Source: Emticicia sp943368675 (GTDB lineage Bacteria; Bacteroidota; Bacteroidia; Cytophagales; Spirosomataceae). Taken from it: a DNA stretch of 9,983 bases. The position numbers and the translations under genes were made by a program. Positions 1-5,857 of the stretch are shown here, in pieces. Location: NCBI GenBank assembly GCA_943368675.1, contig CALRLN020000171.1:1-9983 (forward strand). The letters are read 5' to 3'. The first letter of the stretch is position 1. Each line of letters begins with the position of its first letter. The notes below the pieces were generated by a model. That model saw nothing but the letters and a program-made list of their open reading frames with translations. It was not told the DNA's origin and ran no database searches.

Positions 1-1442
1 GTAAGTACAATTTATATGTAGTAAAGGAAGGAGAACTGACAGGCAAGCCTATTGATAATAAAGTCGATAAAATACCTGCTACTCTTGCCCCGGTTGAATG
101 GAAAGAGGGTAGAAATATTGTTCAGAATAATCTTAATAAACAGAATATATTAGGCAGGATTCAGACAAGCAGTCTGAAAACATTAAAATACAATCCGAAA
201 TTCAAATTAGATTATCTGGGCAGCTCAGGTGTTGGAATGTCTACAAGCCGTTGGGGGACAGGTCTTGGTGGAGGTATTGTGGGTTTGGCGAGTGATATGC
301 TCAACAATAATCAGGTATCGGGTGTATTGGCATTGAATGGCGAAATTCAGGATTTTGGAGGTCAATTTGCCTATCTGAATCAGAAAAAACCATTGCAATG
401 GGGAGCCAGTTTTTCACGTATTCCATACCGTTTTTCCGATTATCAGCTTACCAATAAATATATTACAGATCCTGCCGTAAAAGCAAACCTGGGTATTCCG
501 GCTACTGACTCATTAATTCAGTCGAGTTATAATCTCTATCGGTTATTTATCAACGAAGTAGGGCTTTTTGCTTTTTATCCGATTAGTATGGCAAATCGTA
601 TTGAGGTAGGAGGAAGTGCCAACTGGTATAGTTATAGCGGGCGGGTTTACAGTGATTATTATGGAGCTAATGAATCAACGGGAAGCTATTATCGTGGCAG
701 CGAAACGCCGCGTCGGATTCCACAGGCAGAATTATTGGAGAAAGGGTTCAAGCCTTTTAATCTTCAGCAATTATATGTAGCTTATGTGGGTGATAACACT
801 ACTTTTGGAACAACCGCCCCCTTGAACGGCTATCGTTATCGTTTTGAGTTTGCCAGATATTTTGGCGATATTGCCCATAACAGTATTACAGCCGACTATA
901 GAAGATATAAATACCTGAAGCCTGTTACAATAGCGGCAAGATTATACTATTATGGCCGGTTAGGCACTAAAAATATTGAAGATTATAATAGATTGTATCC
1001 GATGTTTCTGGGGTACCCCTGGTATATGCATGGGTTCTGGGGCAAAGCTTTAGGAAATCAGACTTCTACTTTGGCTTTAAGCGAGGAGCAACTGAAAGGG
1101 TCACAAATGGGGCTGACTAATTTTGAAGTCAGATTACCTTTTACAGGTCCTAAGAAATTAGCTCTGATTGATTTTTCTTATGTACCGACAGATTTGAATT
1201 TCTTTTTTGATATGGGTATGGCATGGGACGATACACGTTCGCCGGGTAAAACCTATGAATACATTTTTAGTGATGGTGAAAAGCAACGATTAGCTTTAAA
1301 ACCTATTATAAGTACAGGTTTCAGCTTGCGTATAAATGCGCTGGGATATTTGATATTAGAGCCTTATTTGGCGTTCCCGATTTATAACGGGAAAGTGCAA
1401 AGAGCCGTTACAGGAATTAATTTTATGATTCCGGGATGGTAA
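1..1442 (+). CDS. C-terminal part of an outer-membrane beta-barrel protein (TolB-like propeller/barrel family), 5' end outside window
   Basis: The frame is open from base 3 of the window, so the ATG at 237 is an internal Met and not the start; 479 residues are visible before the TAA. The chain is rich in alternating aromatic and hydrophobic strands with Tyr/Gly-rich turns. It ends in Ile-Pro-Gly-Trp, a terminal aromatic residue typical of BAM-inserted barrels. The segment around window residues 360-420 (QMGLTNFEVRLPF followed by a strand and FFFDMGMAWDD) resembles the last strands of Omp85/bacterial surface antigen barrels. From memory of Cytophagales proteins, the same sequence style (LDYLGSSGVGMSTSRWG) occurs at the barrel start of about 1000-residue proteins whose N-terminal half is a WD40/PD40 TolB-like propeller. 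That half is not visible here, so the propeller is inferred. No substrate can be named. It is followed by a tRNA gene with no hairpin terminator of its own. Confidence 0.85.
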   Translation, partial: KYNLYVVKEGELTGKPIDNKVDKIPATLAPVEWKEGRNIVQNNLNKQNILGRIQTSSLKTLKYNPKFKLDYLGSSGVGMSTSRWGTGLGGGIVGLASDMLNNNQVSGVLALNGEIQDFGGQFAYLNQKKPLQWGASFSRIPYRFSDYQLTNKYITDPAVKANLGIPATDSLIQSSYNLYRLFINEVGLFAFYPISMANRIEVGGSANWYSYSGRVYSDYYGANESTGSYYRGSETPRRIPQAELLEKGFKPFNLQQLYVAYVGDNTTFGTTAPLNGYRYRFEFARYFGDIAHNSITADYRRYKYLKPVTIAARLYYYGRLGTKNIEDYNRLYPMFLGYPWYMHGFWGKALGNQTSTLALSEEQLKGSQMGLTNFEVRLPFTGPKKLALIDFSYVPTDLNFFFDMGMAWDDTRSPGKTYEYIFSDGEKQRLALKPIISTGFSLRINALGYLILEPYLAFPIYNGKVQRAVTGINFMIPGW

Positions 1443-1471
1443 TGTTTGTAGTTTAGGATAAAATTTGCATT

Positions 1472-1505
1472 TTTGTATGTCGTAAAAAAATAACGGTTAT
1501 TTTTA
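1472..1505 (+). promoter_or_regulatory. Possible Bacteroidota-type promoter for tRNA-Ala
   Basis: TTTG at 1472-1475 and TATTTTTA at 1498-1505 are separated by 22 bases. They match the Bacteroidota -33 TTTG / -7 TAnnTTTG pattern with one mismatch in the -7 box. Initiation about six bases further on would fall just before the first tRNA base at 1515. The region is AT-rich, so a chance match is quite possible, and read-through from the upstream gene is an alternative. Confidence 0.3.
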
Positions 1506-1514
1506 GACTTTTGC

Positions 1515-1588
1515 GGGGATGTAGCTCAGTTGGCTAGAGCGTTTGACTGGCAGTCAAAAGGTCGTGGGTTCGAGTCCCATCTTCTCCA
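1515..1588 (+). tRNA. tRNA-Ala (anticodon GGC)
   Basis: A full cloverleaf can be folded by hand. The acceptor is 1515-1521 with 1581-1587, the D stem GCTC/GAGC is 1524-1527 with 1537-1540, the anticodon stem TTTGA/TCAAA is 1542-1546 with 1554-1558, and the T stem GTGGG/CCCAT encloses the loop TTCGAGT at 1569-1575. The seven-base anticodon loop CTGGCAG places GGC at 1549-1551, reading GCC (and GCU) alanine codons. The third acceptor pair is G1517-T1585, the G3:U70 wobble that marks alanine tRNAs, which supports the assignment independently. The discriminator is A1588 and CCA is not encoded, since ACA follows the stem. Two oddities are a T-T mismatch at the sixth acceptor pair (1520/1582) and a C/G combination at loop positions 32/38. 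Confidence 0.95.
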
Positions 1589-1595
1589 CAATGAT

Positions 1596-1629
1596 AAAAT
1601 TTTCCTGCCGTTTGAGCAGGAAAATTTTT
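1596..1629 (+). terminator. Intrinsic terminator after tRNA-Ala
   Basis: A perfect 13-bp inverted repeat, AAAATTTTCCTGC at 1596-1608 and GCAGGAAAATTTT at 1616-1628, encloses a 7-base loop and runs into a short T tract. It begins eight bases after the tRNA 3' end. It may also end transcripts of the upstream barrel gene. The A/T flanks make it potentially active in both directions. Confidence 0.85.
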
Positions 1630-1680
1630 CTCACCCAAACTTCTTGCGCTGTCCTTTCGATGTTCTACACGAATGTGTTT

Positions 1681-1714
1681 TTTGACTGAAAAAAAATAAT
1701 ACATCATATGTTTT
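1681..1714 (+). promoter_or_regulatory. Possible promoter of the basic repeat protein gene
   Basis: TTTG at 1681-1684 and TATGTTTT at 1707-1714 are 22 bases apart. This is one mismatch from the Bacteroidota -7 consensus TAnnTTTG. It lies between the tRNA terminator and the ATG at 1740, where a promoter is expected. The local sequence is T-rich, so the match is only suggestive. Confidence 0.3.
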
Positions 1715-1739
1715 TTTGTCAACCAACTTTTTAATTATC

Positions 1740-2042
1740 ATGAGTACAGAAGAAAAGGCCAAAAAGAGTCGCGAGTATCAAAGGGAATACCATAAAAAAT
1801 ACCGTGAGAAACATCGTGACACCCTGAATCAAAGATCTAAGGAGTATGCGCTTAACCATCGCGAAGAGTTAAGAGAAAAATCTAAAGAGTATCGTCAACT
1901 GAACAAAGAAAGATTAGCTGCTTATGAAGCTGCCCGTTGGCCAAAAAGAAAGGAACAGCGCAGACTGAAGCGTGAATTGCTGAAACAGCAAAAATTAAAT
2001 GCTTTAGCAGCTCAAGAAACAACCGAAACGTCAACCAACTAA
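1740..2042 (+). CDS. Small, strongly basic helical protein with 15-residue repeats, function unknown
   Basis: The 100-residue product has no signal peptide or membrane span. About 29 Lys/Arg face about 17 Asp/Glu, so it carries a large net positive charge. Residues 1-85 should be almost entirely helical. Tyr21, Tyr36 and Tyr51 are spaced exactly 15 residues apart, each followed by three residues, His or Asn, a basic residue and an acidic residue (YREKHRD, YALNHRE, YRQLNKE). A basic stretch at residues 69-85 and a polar Thr-rich tail follow. Similar Tyr/Asn/Glu-spaced charged repeats occur, from memory, beside HNH nucleases in phage and viral proteins, but no nuclease domain is present here. 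Nucleic-acid binding is a guess from charge. I chose the ATG at 1740 over an in-frame TTG at 1716 because the extra eight residues are unlike the rest. The gene stands alone between two terminators. Confidence 0.75.
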   Translation: MSTEEKAKKSREYQREYHKKYREKHRDTLNQRSKEYALNHREELREKSKEYRQLNKERLAAYEAARWPKRKEQRRLKRELLKQQKLNALAAQETTETSTN

Positions 2043-2255
2043 GACATGAGAAATCATCTACTTTTATTGTTAAGTACTGTAAATTGTTAGATATAAAGTC
2101 AGCAATTTGTCTTAAAATTAAGAGTGAAGATGCTATCAGTCTACTGATAAACTTTCGGCAAACAGAGACTTCTTTTGAATCTTGTCGTGTACTGAATGTG
2201 GTGTTATCTTAATTGAACCATTTGGATTTGTATTAGCTTATGCTCTCTACGGTTT
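2043..2255. other. Gap without a recognisable gene between the basic protein gene and the long terminator
   Basis: No reading frame of useful length is open on either strand; the longest ATG frame at the left edge (2046-2090) has only 14 codons. A small hairpin, TATCAG/CTGATA at 2134-2149 with loop TCTA, is not followed by a T run. The stretch may be a long 3' untranslated region or hold a small RNA ending at the terminator that follows, but no strong promoter box is visible. Confidence 0.5.
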
Positions 2256-2300
2256 AAGCCTGTCTAACTATGAACTCATAGCTAGACAGGCTTTTTATTT
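2256..2300 (+). terminator. Long intrinsic terminator hairpin
   Basis: AAGCCTGTCTA at 2256-2266 pairs fully with TAGACAGGCTT at 2283-2293. After one A-C mismatch the stem continues with CTATG (2268-2272) against CATAG (2277-2281) around a four-base loop, giving 16 pairs in all. The + strand continues TTTATTT, a good U tract, so it terminates rightward transcription. Leftward only two T's follow, so it is a weaker terminator for the sigma-factor operon that converges from 2335. Confidence 0.85.
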
Positions 2301-2334
2301 AGATTCGTGAATTAAATAAGGCTATAAATCGCAT

Positions 2335-3000
2335 TTATGTTAATTGTAGTCCTCCTTCTTCCTTATACTCCTCCACCTGCTCCAGTATTTCCATTGATTT
2401 CATCAGTGGAACCCATTCTTTGCCTTTAAAAATCAGACGGAACCACTTTTTGTCCCGGTTTTCGTATTTAATATTGAGAAACATCCAGATGGCTAAATAC
2501 GTAAATGCAGTTGTGAGCGGAATTTGTATAATATACCACAATGTACCACCATTTTCCCACGCTGCCTCAGTCCAGTAAAAAGTGTTCCATACCGGAAACT
2601 GTAGAAAAAGAAGCCTGGTTATCCAGATAGTTGATGATTTCAGGGTAGCTATTTTTTCCTGTGTTGCCAGTACAGAGTCGCTTATATCTACTCTATTAAT
2701 CAGAATAAGCTGATAGATATAGACCCCGATAGCGATTTTGGTAAGTAAAATCTGAATAATAGCTGAAATTAAGAAAAATGAAATACCGGCTTTAAAGGCA
2801 GCAAAAATCAGAATATCAACAAAAACCACCCATAGAATGCCTAGAATTATGGTAAATATCTTAATGGGTTTCATTGAAACCAGCTGTGAATAAAGCTTTA
2901 TTTTAGTAATGTCTTCCGCATTCTTTTTATTAAGTGAGAGGTTTTCTTCCAACTTCTTGTCGTATGATTTCCAGAGATTAATGATTTCAATATCTTCCAT
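2335..3000 (-). CDS. Four-span membrane protein coupled to an ECF sigma factor, candidate anti-sigma or sensor
   Basis: The product has 221 residues from the ATG at 3000. A cytosolic, charged helix with the pattern INLWKSYDKKLEENLSLNKK (residues 7-26) is followed by four hydrophobic segments at about 47-69, 73-101, 123-143 and 153-176, then a charged C-terminal tail. Small membrane proteins with a Trp/Tyr-Asp-x-Lys-Leu N-terminal helix next to sigma genes are, as I recall, common in Bacteroidota. I cannot name the family, and the zinc-binding ZAS motif (HxxxCxxC) of classical anti-sigma factors is absent. The start lies 4 bases after the sigma-factor stop. An alternative ATG at 3018 would overlap the sigma gene by 14 bases and add six residues. 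The tight spacing suggests translational coupling and a role in holding or releasing the sigma factor at the membrane; this is inference from context. Confidence 0.85.
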   Translation of the reverse strand: MEDIEIINLWKSYDKKLEENLSLNKKNAEDITKIKLYSQLVSMKPIKIFTIILGILWVVFVDILIFAAFKAGISFFLISAIIQILLTKIAIGVYIYQLILINRVDISDSVLATQEKIATLKSSTIWITRLLFLQFPVWNTFYWTEAAWENGGTLWYIIQIPLTTAFTYLAIWMFLNIKYENRDKKWFRLIFKGKEWVPLMKSMEILEQVEEYKEEGGLQLT

Positions 3001-3004
3001 TGTT

Positions 3005-3514
3005 TTAGTTTTTAGCATTTGAAAATTTTTGTTTGAGAATGGCCTTGATACGCCCGATTTTAGTTGCTACGTTTGTTTCTGAAATCCCGATGATTTCTGC
3101 TATTTCCTTATAGCTTTTTTCTTCCAGATAGAGTAGCATCAAGGCCTTATCGAGTTCTTTTAATTCGGCAATGAATCGTTGCAGAATACTGATATTTTCT
3201 GCGGTTTCGTCTGTAGGAGAGTTATCAGTATAATTCAGAATACTATCATCTATAGGGCTTGCTATATATTTCCGACGACTTTCTTTACGGTAAAACGAGA
3301 TGGCAACATTAAGCGCAATCTGATAAATCCATGTTGAGTATCTGAATTGTTCATTGTATTTATCAAACGATTTCCATAGCTGAATCATAATCTCCTGCAC
3401 AAGGTCATTTCTGTCTTCTGCATCTTTGCAGTAAGCATTGGCTACCTTATATATAATACCTTTATGTGCTTGTAGCACTTGCAGAAATTTCTCTGATTTT
3501 AAATCAGGTGTCAT
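3005..3514 (-). CDS. ECF-type RNA polymerase sigma factor (sigma-70 family)
   Basis: The length of 169 residues is normal for an ECF sigma factor. Region 2 covers about residues 8-82 and includes DLVQEIMIQLWKSFDKY (core-polymerase binding) and FRYSTWIYQIALNVAISFYR (the -10 recognition helix). A variable acidic linker spans about 83-110. Region 4 covers about 113-165, with the helix-turn-helix KSYKEIAEIIGISETNVATK at 134-152 that reads the -35 element. There is no region 1.1 or region 3. The start codon overlaps the stop of the preceding 58-codon gene as ATGA (3511-3514), and the four-span membrane protein gene begins 4 bases after its stop, so the three are probably co-transcribed and translationally coupled. 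Its regulon cannot be read from the window. ECF factors often activate their own operon, but no second copy of a distinctive promoter is evident here. Confidence 0.93.
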   Translation of the reverse strand: MTPDLKSEKFLQVLQAHKGIIYKVANAYCKDAEDRNDLVQEIMIQLWKSFDKYNEQFRYSTWIYQIALNVAISFYRKESRRKYIASPIDDSILNYTDNSPTDETAENISILQRFIAELKELDKALMLLYLEEKSYKEIAEIIGISETNVATKIGRIKAILKQKFSNAKN

Positions 3515-3687
3515 GGTTCGCTGGCTGTTTTATCATTCTTTAACTCAATGATAGTTTCAGTTCTCATCAGCTTTTGTTGATGATGGCTATAATAGTAGTT
3601 TTTGGTGATAGTAATATGCCCCCTGAGCGTCATAATAGTAATGAAGAACAATGTCCATGCAATTAATCGTAATTTTTTGTATGTCAT
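3511..3687 (-). CDS. Small single-span membrane peptide upstream of the sigma factor, unknown function
   Basis: The frame encodes 58 residues from the ATG at 3687; a TTG at 3711 would add eight. Basic residues (MTYKKLR) precede one hydrophobic segment at about residues 6-24 (LRLIAWTLFFITIMTL). The polar remainder contains a Tyr/His-rich patch (NYYYSHHQQK) and ends in a charged tail. By the positive-inside rule the N-terminus should be cytosolic and the Tyr/His-rich part outside. I do not recognise the family. The TGA stop overlaps the sigma-factor ATG in an ATGA junction, the usual arrangement of coupled genes, which is the main reason to accept it as real. It could be a sensor or small regulator of the sigma factor, or a leader frame that sets sigma translation. 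Its short length leaves some chance that it is not a functional protein. Confidence 0.55.
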   Translation of the reverse strand: MTYKKLRLIAWTLFFITIMTLRGHITITKNYYYSHHQQKLMRTETIIELKNDKTASEP

Positions 3688-3985
3688 CTGAATGAATGAT
3701 TGTTTTCTCAATTATTCGCTGCTATGATGGAAAAATCACACCTAAAACAAAATATTTTAAAGAAGCAACGCTTAAAGTTTCCATAGGGGGTGGAAAGAAA
3801 CAGATTGCCATTTAGTGGTATAACTACATTTGCGATAAAAATCAGGCTTTTGTACTAAAAATTCTTTGGATAATTAATAACTTTGACAAAAAGCGTATGT
3901 ATAAAATTCTGAAATGAAAACTCCTGCAAATTTTCAACATCACATCAGGCCTTTATTAATAAACCAACATCTATCCTCAATCAAG
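3688..3985. other. Divergent intergenic region between the sigma cassette and the sugar-oxidation cluster
   Basis: This gap separates the leftward sigma cassette from the rightward dehydrogenase gene and should hold promoters for both. For the leftward side the best match is weak: TTG (read on the minus strand, 3768-3766) with TAGGTGTG (3744-3737), 21 bases apart. The rightward candidate is listed separately. An in-frame ATG at 3914 lies within the gap, but the 24 residues it would add carry no signal-peptide character. No hairpin terminator, repeat or RNA gene was seen. Confidence 0.5.
3805..3832 (+). promoter_or_regulatory. Candidate promoter of the sugar dehydrogenase cluster
   Basis: TACATTTG at 3825-3832 is an exact match to the Bacteroidota -7 box TAnnTTTG, and TTG at 3805-3807 lies 17 bases upstream. 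Transcription would start near 3839 and leave an untranslated leader of about 147 bases before the ATG at 3986. The position in the divergent gap supports it. Confidence 0.4.
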
Positions 3986-5083
3986 ATGAACAAAAAAAAT
4001 CTTTTACTTCTTATCTTTTTTCTAAGCATTACAAACTTTGTATTTGGTCAGACAAATACAACATTTACTTCTGAAAAACTATATGCGGGCTTCAATAATC
4101 CCTGGGGTATGACCTGGCTGCCAGATGGACGCTTGTTAGTAACCGAAAGAGCCGGAGACATATTAGTGTTTAAAAATGATAAGTATACAGGAGAGAAACT
4201 TTCGGGTGTGCCAGAAGTACTAAGTAAAGGACAAGGTGGCCTTTTGGATATTCAGATAGACCCTGATTATAAGAAAAACGGCTGGATTTATATTTCTTAT
4301 GCTAAGCCAATGGAAGACGGGGCATCTACGGCTGTTACGCGATTCAAGCTGAAAGGCAACCAGTTAACCGAGAAAAAAGATATATTTATCGCCAGACCAG
4401 CTATAAAAGCCGATTTCCATTTCGGAAGCCGCATAGTATTTGATAAAGCCGGATACCTCTACGTAAGCGTCGGCGAAAGAGGAACGCAGCCCAAAGTACA
4501 GCAATTAGACAACGACCACGGCAAAATCCACCGGATTTATCCTGACGGTCGTATTCCTACTGATAACCCTTTTGTAGGTCAGGCAGGTGCAAGTGCTTCT
4601 ATCTGGACCCTCGGGCACCGAAATCCACAAGGAATGGTGTATGATGCAGCCACCGACAGAATCTGGGCTGTAGAACATGGCCCAAAAGGTGGTGATGAAC
4701 TGAATCTGATTCAGAAAGGTAAAAACTACGGCTGGCCTAAGACTTCTTACGGAATCAACTACGATGGTACTATACTGACAGAGTTTAAAGAAATGGGGGG
4801 CGTAGAAAACCCGGTGCGATACTGGGTACCATCAATCGGCCCATGCGGAATGGCAATTGTTACCAGCAATAAATACCCTGACTGGAAAGGAAATCTATTG
4901 GTGGGTGCATTGGCTTTCCGGCATTTGGCACGAGTACAGATGGATGGAACAAACTATATCACAGAAGAAAAATTATTGCAGGATATAGGCCGGGTACGGC
5001 ACGTAGCACAAAGTCCGGATGGATTTATTTATGTGCTAACAGAGAGCCCCGGTTTATTGTTAAAATTGGTGCCGAAGAAGTAA
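3986..5083 (+). CDS. Exported PQQ-dependent sugar dehydrogenase (soluble glucose/sorbosone dehydrogenase family)
   Basis: The protein has 365 residues, close to E. coli YliI (aldose sugar dehydrogenase) in size. Starting at the ATG at 3986 puts a clean signal peptide at the N-terminus: MNKK, a hydrophobic core, and a cut near FVFG/Q at residue 21-22. An in-frame ATG at 3914 would bury it. The six-bladed propeller of the glucose/sorbosone dehydrogenase family follows. Recognisable motifs are HFGSRIVF at 145-152 (the His corresponds by family pattern to the catalytic base of soluble glucose dehydrogenase), LGHRNPQGM at 209-217, EHGPKGGDELN at 230-240 (PQQ/calcium region), PSIGPCGMA at 282-290 and a late Arg pair at 336 and 338. 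The family oxidises the C1 hydroxyl of aldoses with PQQ, in the periplasm or outside the cell; the substrate here is unknown. It leads a four-gene exported cluster, with the next start 63 bases after its stop. Single-copy family alternatives with other cofactors cannot be excluded. Confidence 0.88.
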   Translation: MNKKNLLLLIFFLSITNFVFGQTNTTFTSEKLYAGFNNPWGMTWLPDGRLLVTERAGDILVFKNDKYTGEKLSGVPEVLSKGQGGLLDIQIDPDYKKNGWIYISYAKPMEDGASTAVTRFKLKGNQLTEKKDIFIARPAIKADFHFGSRIVFDKAGYLYVSVGERGTQPKVQQLDNDHGKIHRIYPDGRIPTDNPFVGQAGASASIWTLGHRNPQGMVYDAATDRIWAVEHGPKGGDELNLIQKGKNYGWPKTSYGINYDGTILTEFKEMGGVENPVRYWVPSIGPCGMAIVTSNKYPDWKGNLLVGALAFRHLARVQMDGTNYITEEKLLQDIGRVRHVAQSPDGFIYVLTESPGLLLKLVPKK

Positions 5084-5085
5084 GA

Positions 5086-5120
5086 CCTCACCCCAATCCC
5101 TCAAGAAGAGTAGAGGTGAA
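5086..5120. repeat. Decayed interspersed repeat-like hairpin
   Basis: The gap after the dehydrogenase stop begins with CCTCACCCCAATCCCTC (5086-5102). An outer stem of TCACC (5088-5092) with GGTGA (5115-5119) and an inner stem of CTC with GAG around AAGAA can form. The wording resembles, from memory, a CCTCACCCC-n-CCCTCTCC hairpin repeat scattered between genes in many Bacteroidota, here worn down. There is no T tract, so it is not an obvious terminator. Only one copy lies in this window. Confidence 0.35.
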
Positions 5121-5146
5121 TTCAGCTCTCATAAAAATGATACCCT

Positions 5147-5788
5147 ATGAAATCTTTATTATTCTATTCAATCATTATCAGCATTTGTCTGATGAGTTTT
5201 ATACCTCAATCTACTGTAAAATCTGTCAGGCTTTTTGATGGTAAAACCTTTAAGGGCTGGCAGGGAGACACCATTAACACCTGGCATATCGAAAATGGTA
5301 TGCTGACAGGCGGCTCGACTGAAAAGACTGTGCCGCATAACGACTTCATAGTTACTACCAGAACCTATGCCAATTTTATTATGAAATTGAAAGTGAAGCT
5401 GACAGGTAGCGAAGGCTTTATCAATTCGGGTATTCAGTTTCGCAGCAAGCGTCTGGTGAATCCGCCTTATGAAATGGAAGGGTACCAGGCTGACTGGGGA
5501 GAGGGTTTTTGGGCAAGTTTGTATGATGAGTCCCGTAGAAACAAAACGCTGATAAAGCCAGATTCTGTACAGATACTGAAATGGATAAAAATCAACGACT
5601 GGAACGATTATGAGATCCGGGCAGAGAAACGACATATCCGCCTGTATATCAATGGCAACCAGACAGTTGACTACACCGAACCTGATGCGAGCATCCCTCA
5701 GTCGGGGCTTATAGGTTTCCAGATTCATGGCGGAGGAAAGGCGAAGGTGTACTTTAAAGATATGTTTCTGGAGGAACTACCGGACTAA
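5147..5788 (+). CDS. Exported DUF1080 protein (3-keto-disaccharide hydrolase family, PF06439)
   Basis: The product has 213 residues, the usual size of a single-domain member. A hydrophobic N-terminus (residues 4-20, ending FIPQS) serves as a signal peptide; no lipobox cysteine is obvious, as Cys14 sits inside the hydrophobic core. The jelly-roll domain shows the family's landmarks in order: LFDGKTFKGWQ at 29-39, WHIENGMLTGG at 46-56, NDFIVTTRTYANF at 65-77, NSGIQFRS at 93-100, YEMEGYQADWGEGFWASLYDE at 108-128 in two blocks, NDYEIRAEKRHIRLYING at 153-170 and SGLIGFQIHGGGKAKVYFKD at 186-205. The Pfam name comes from a 3-ketosucrose-cleaving hydrolase; many members are untested, so the activity is inferred. 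It would act on a 3-keto-glycoside outside the cytoplasm, and its position between two predicted sugar-oxidising enzymes fits that role. Spacing to the next gene is 69 bases with no terminator. Confidence 0.88.
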   Translation: MKSLLFYSIIISICLMSFIPQSTVKSVRLFDGKTFKGWQGDTINTWHIENGMLTGGSTEKTVPHNDFIVTTRTYANFIMKLKVKLTGSEGFINSGIQFRSKRLVNPPYEMEGYQADWGEGFWASLYDESRRNKTLIKPDSVQILKWIKINDWNDYEIRAEKRHIRLYINGNQTVDYTEPDASIPQSGLIGFQIHGGGKAKVYFKDMFLEELPD

Positions 5789-5857
5789 TAGTTCAAGATA
5801 TTTATTCAACTATAATAAACCTATCTATTCAAACAATTTTCGACCTGTTCTATTTCT

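Noticed and set aside
237..1442. ATG at 237 as the start of the barrel gene
   Set aside because: The same frame is open to base 3 with sensible coding sequence upstream, so the gene begins before the window.
1534..1722. 62-codon minus-strand frame across the tRNA
   Set aside because: It reads through the tRNA and its terminator; the DGTRTHDLLTASQTL-like end is the familiar false translation of a tRNA.
1716..1739. TTG start eight codons before the basic protein
   Set aside because: The ATG at 1740 gives a uniform charged protein, and the extra residues are hydrophobic and unlike it.
2134..2149. Six-pair hairpin TATCAG/CTGATA as a terminator
   Set aside because: The stem is short and no T tract follows.
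3914..3985. ATG at 3914 as the start of the sugar dehydrogenase
   Set aside because: It would place 24 polar residues in front of a clear signal peptide that begins at 3986.
5168..5728. 186-codon minus-strand frame opposite the DUF1080 gene
   Set aside because: It is a shadow of a well-supported gene, with no recognisable domain and Cys/Phe-rich antisense composition.
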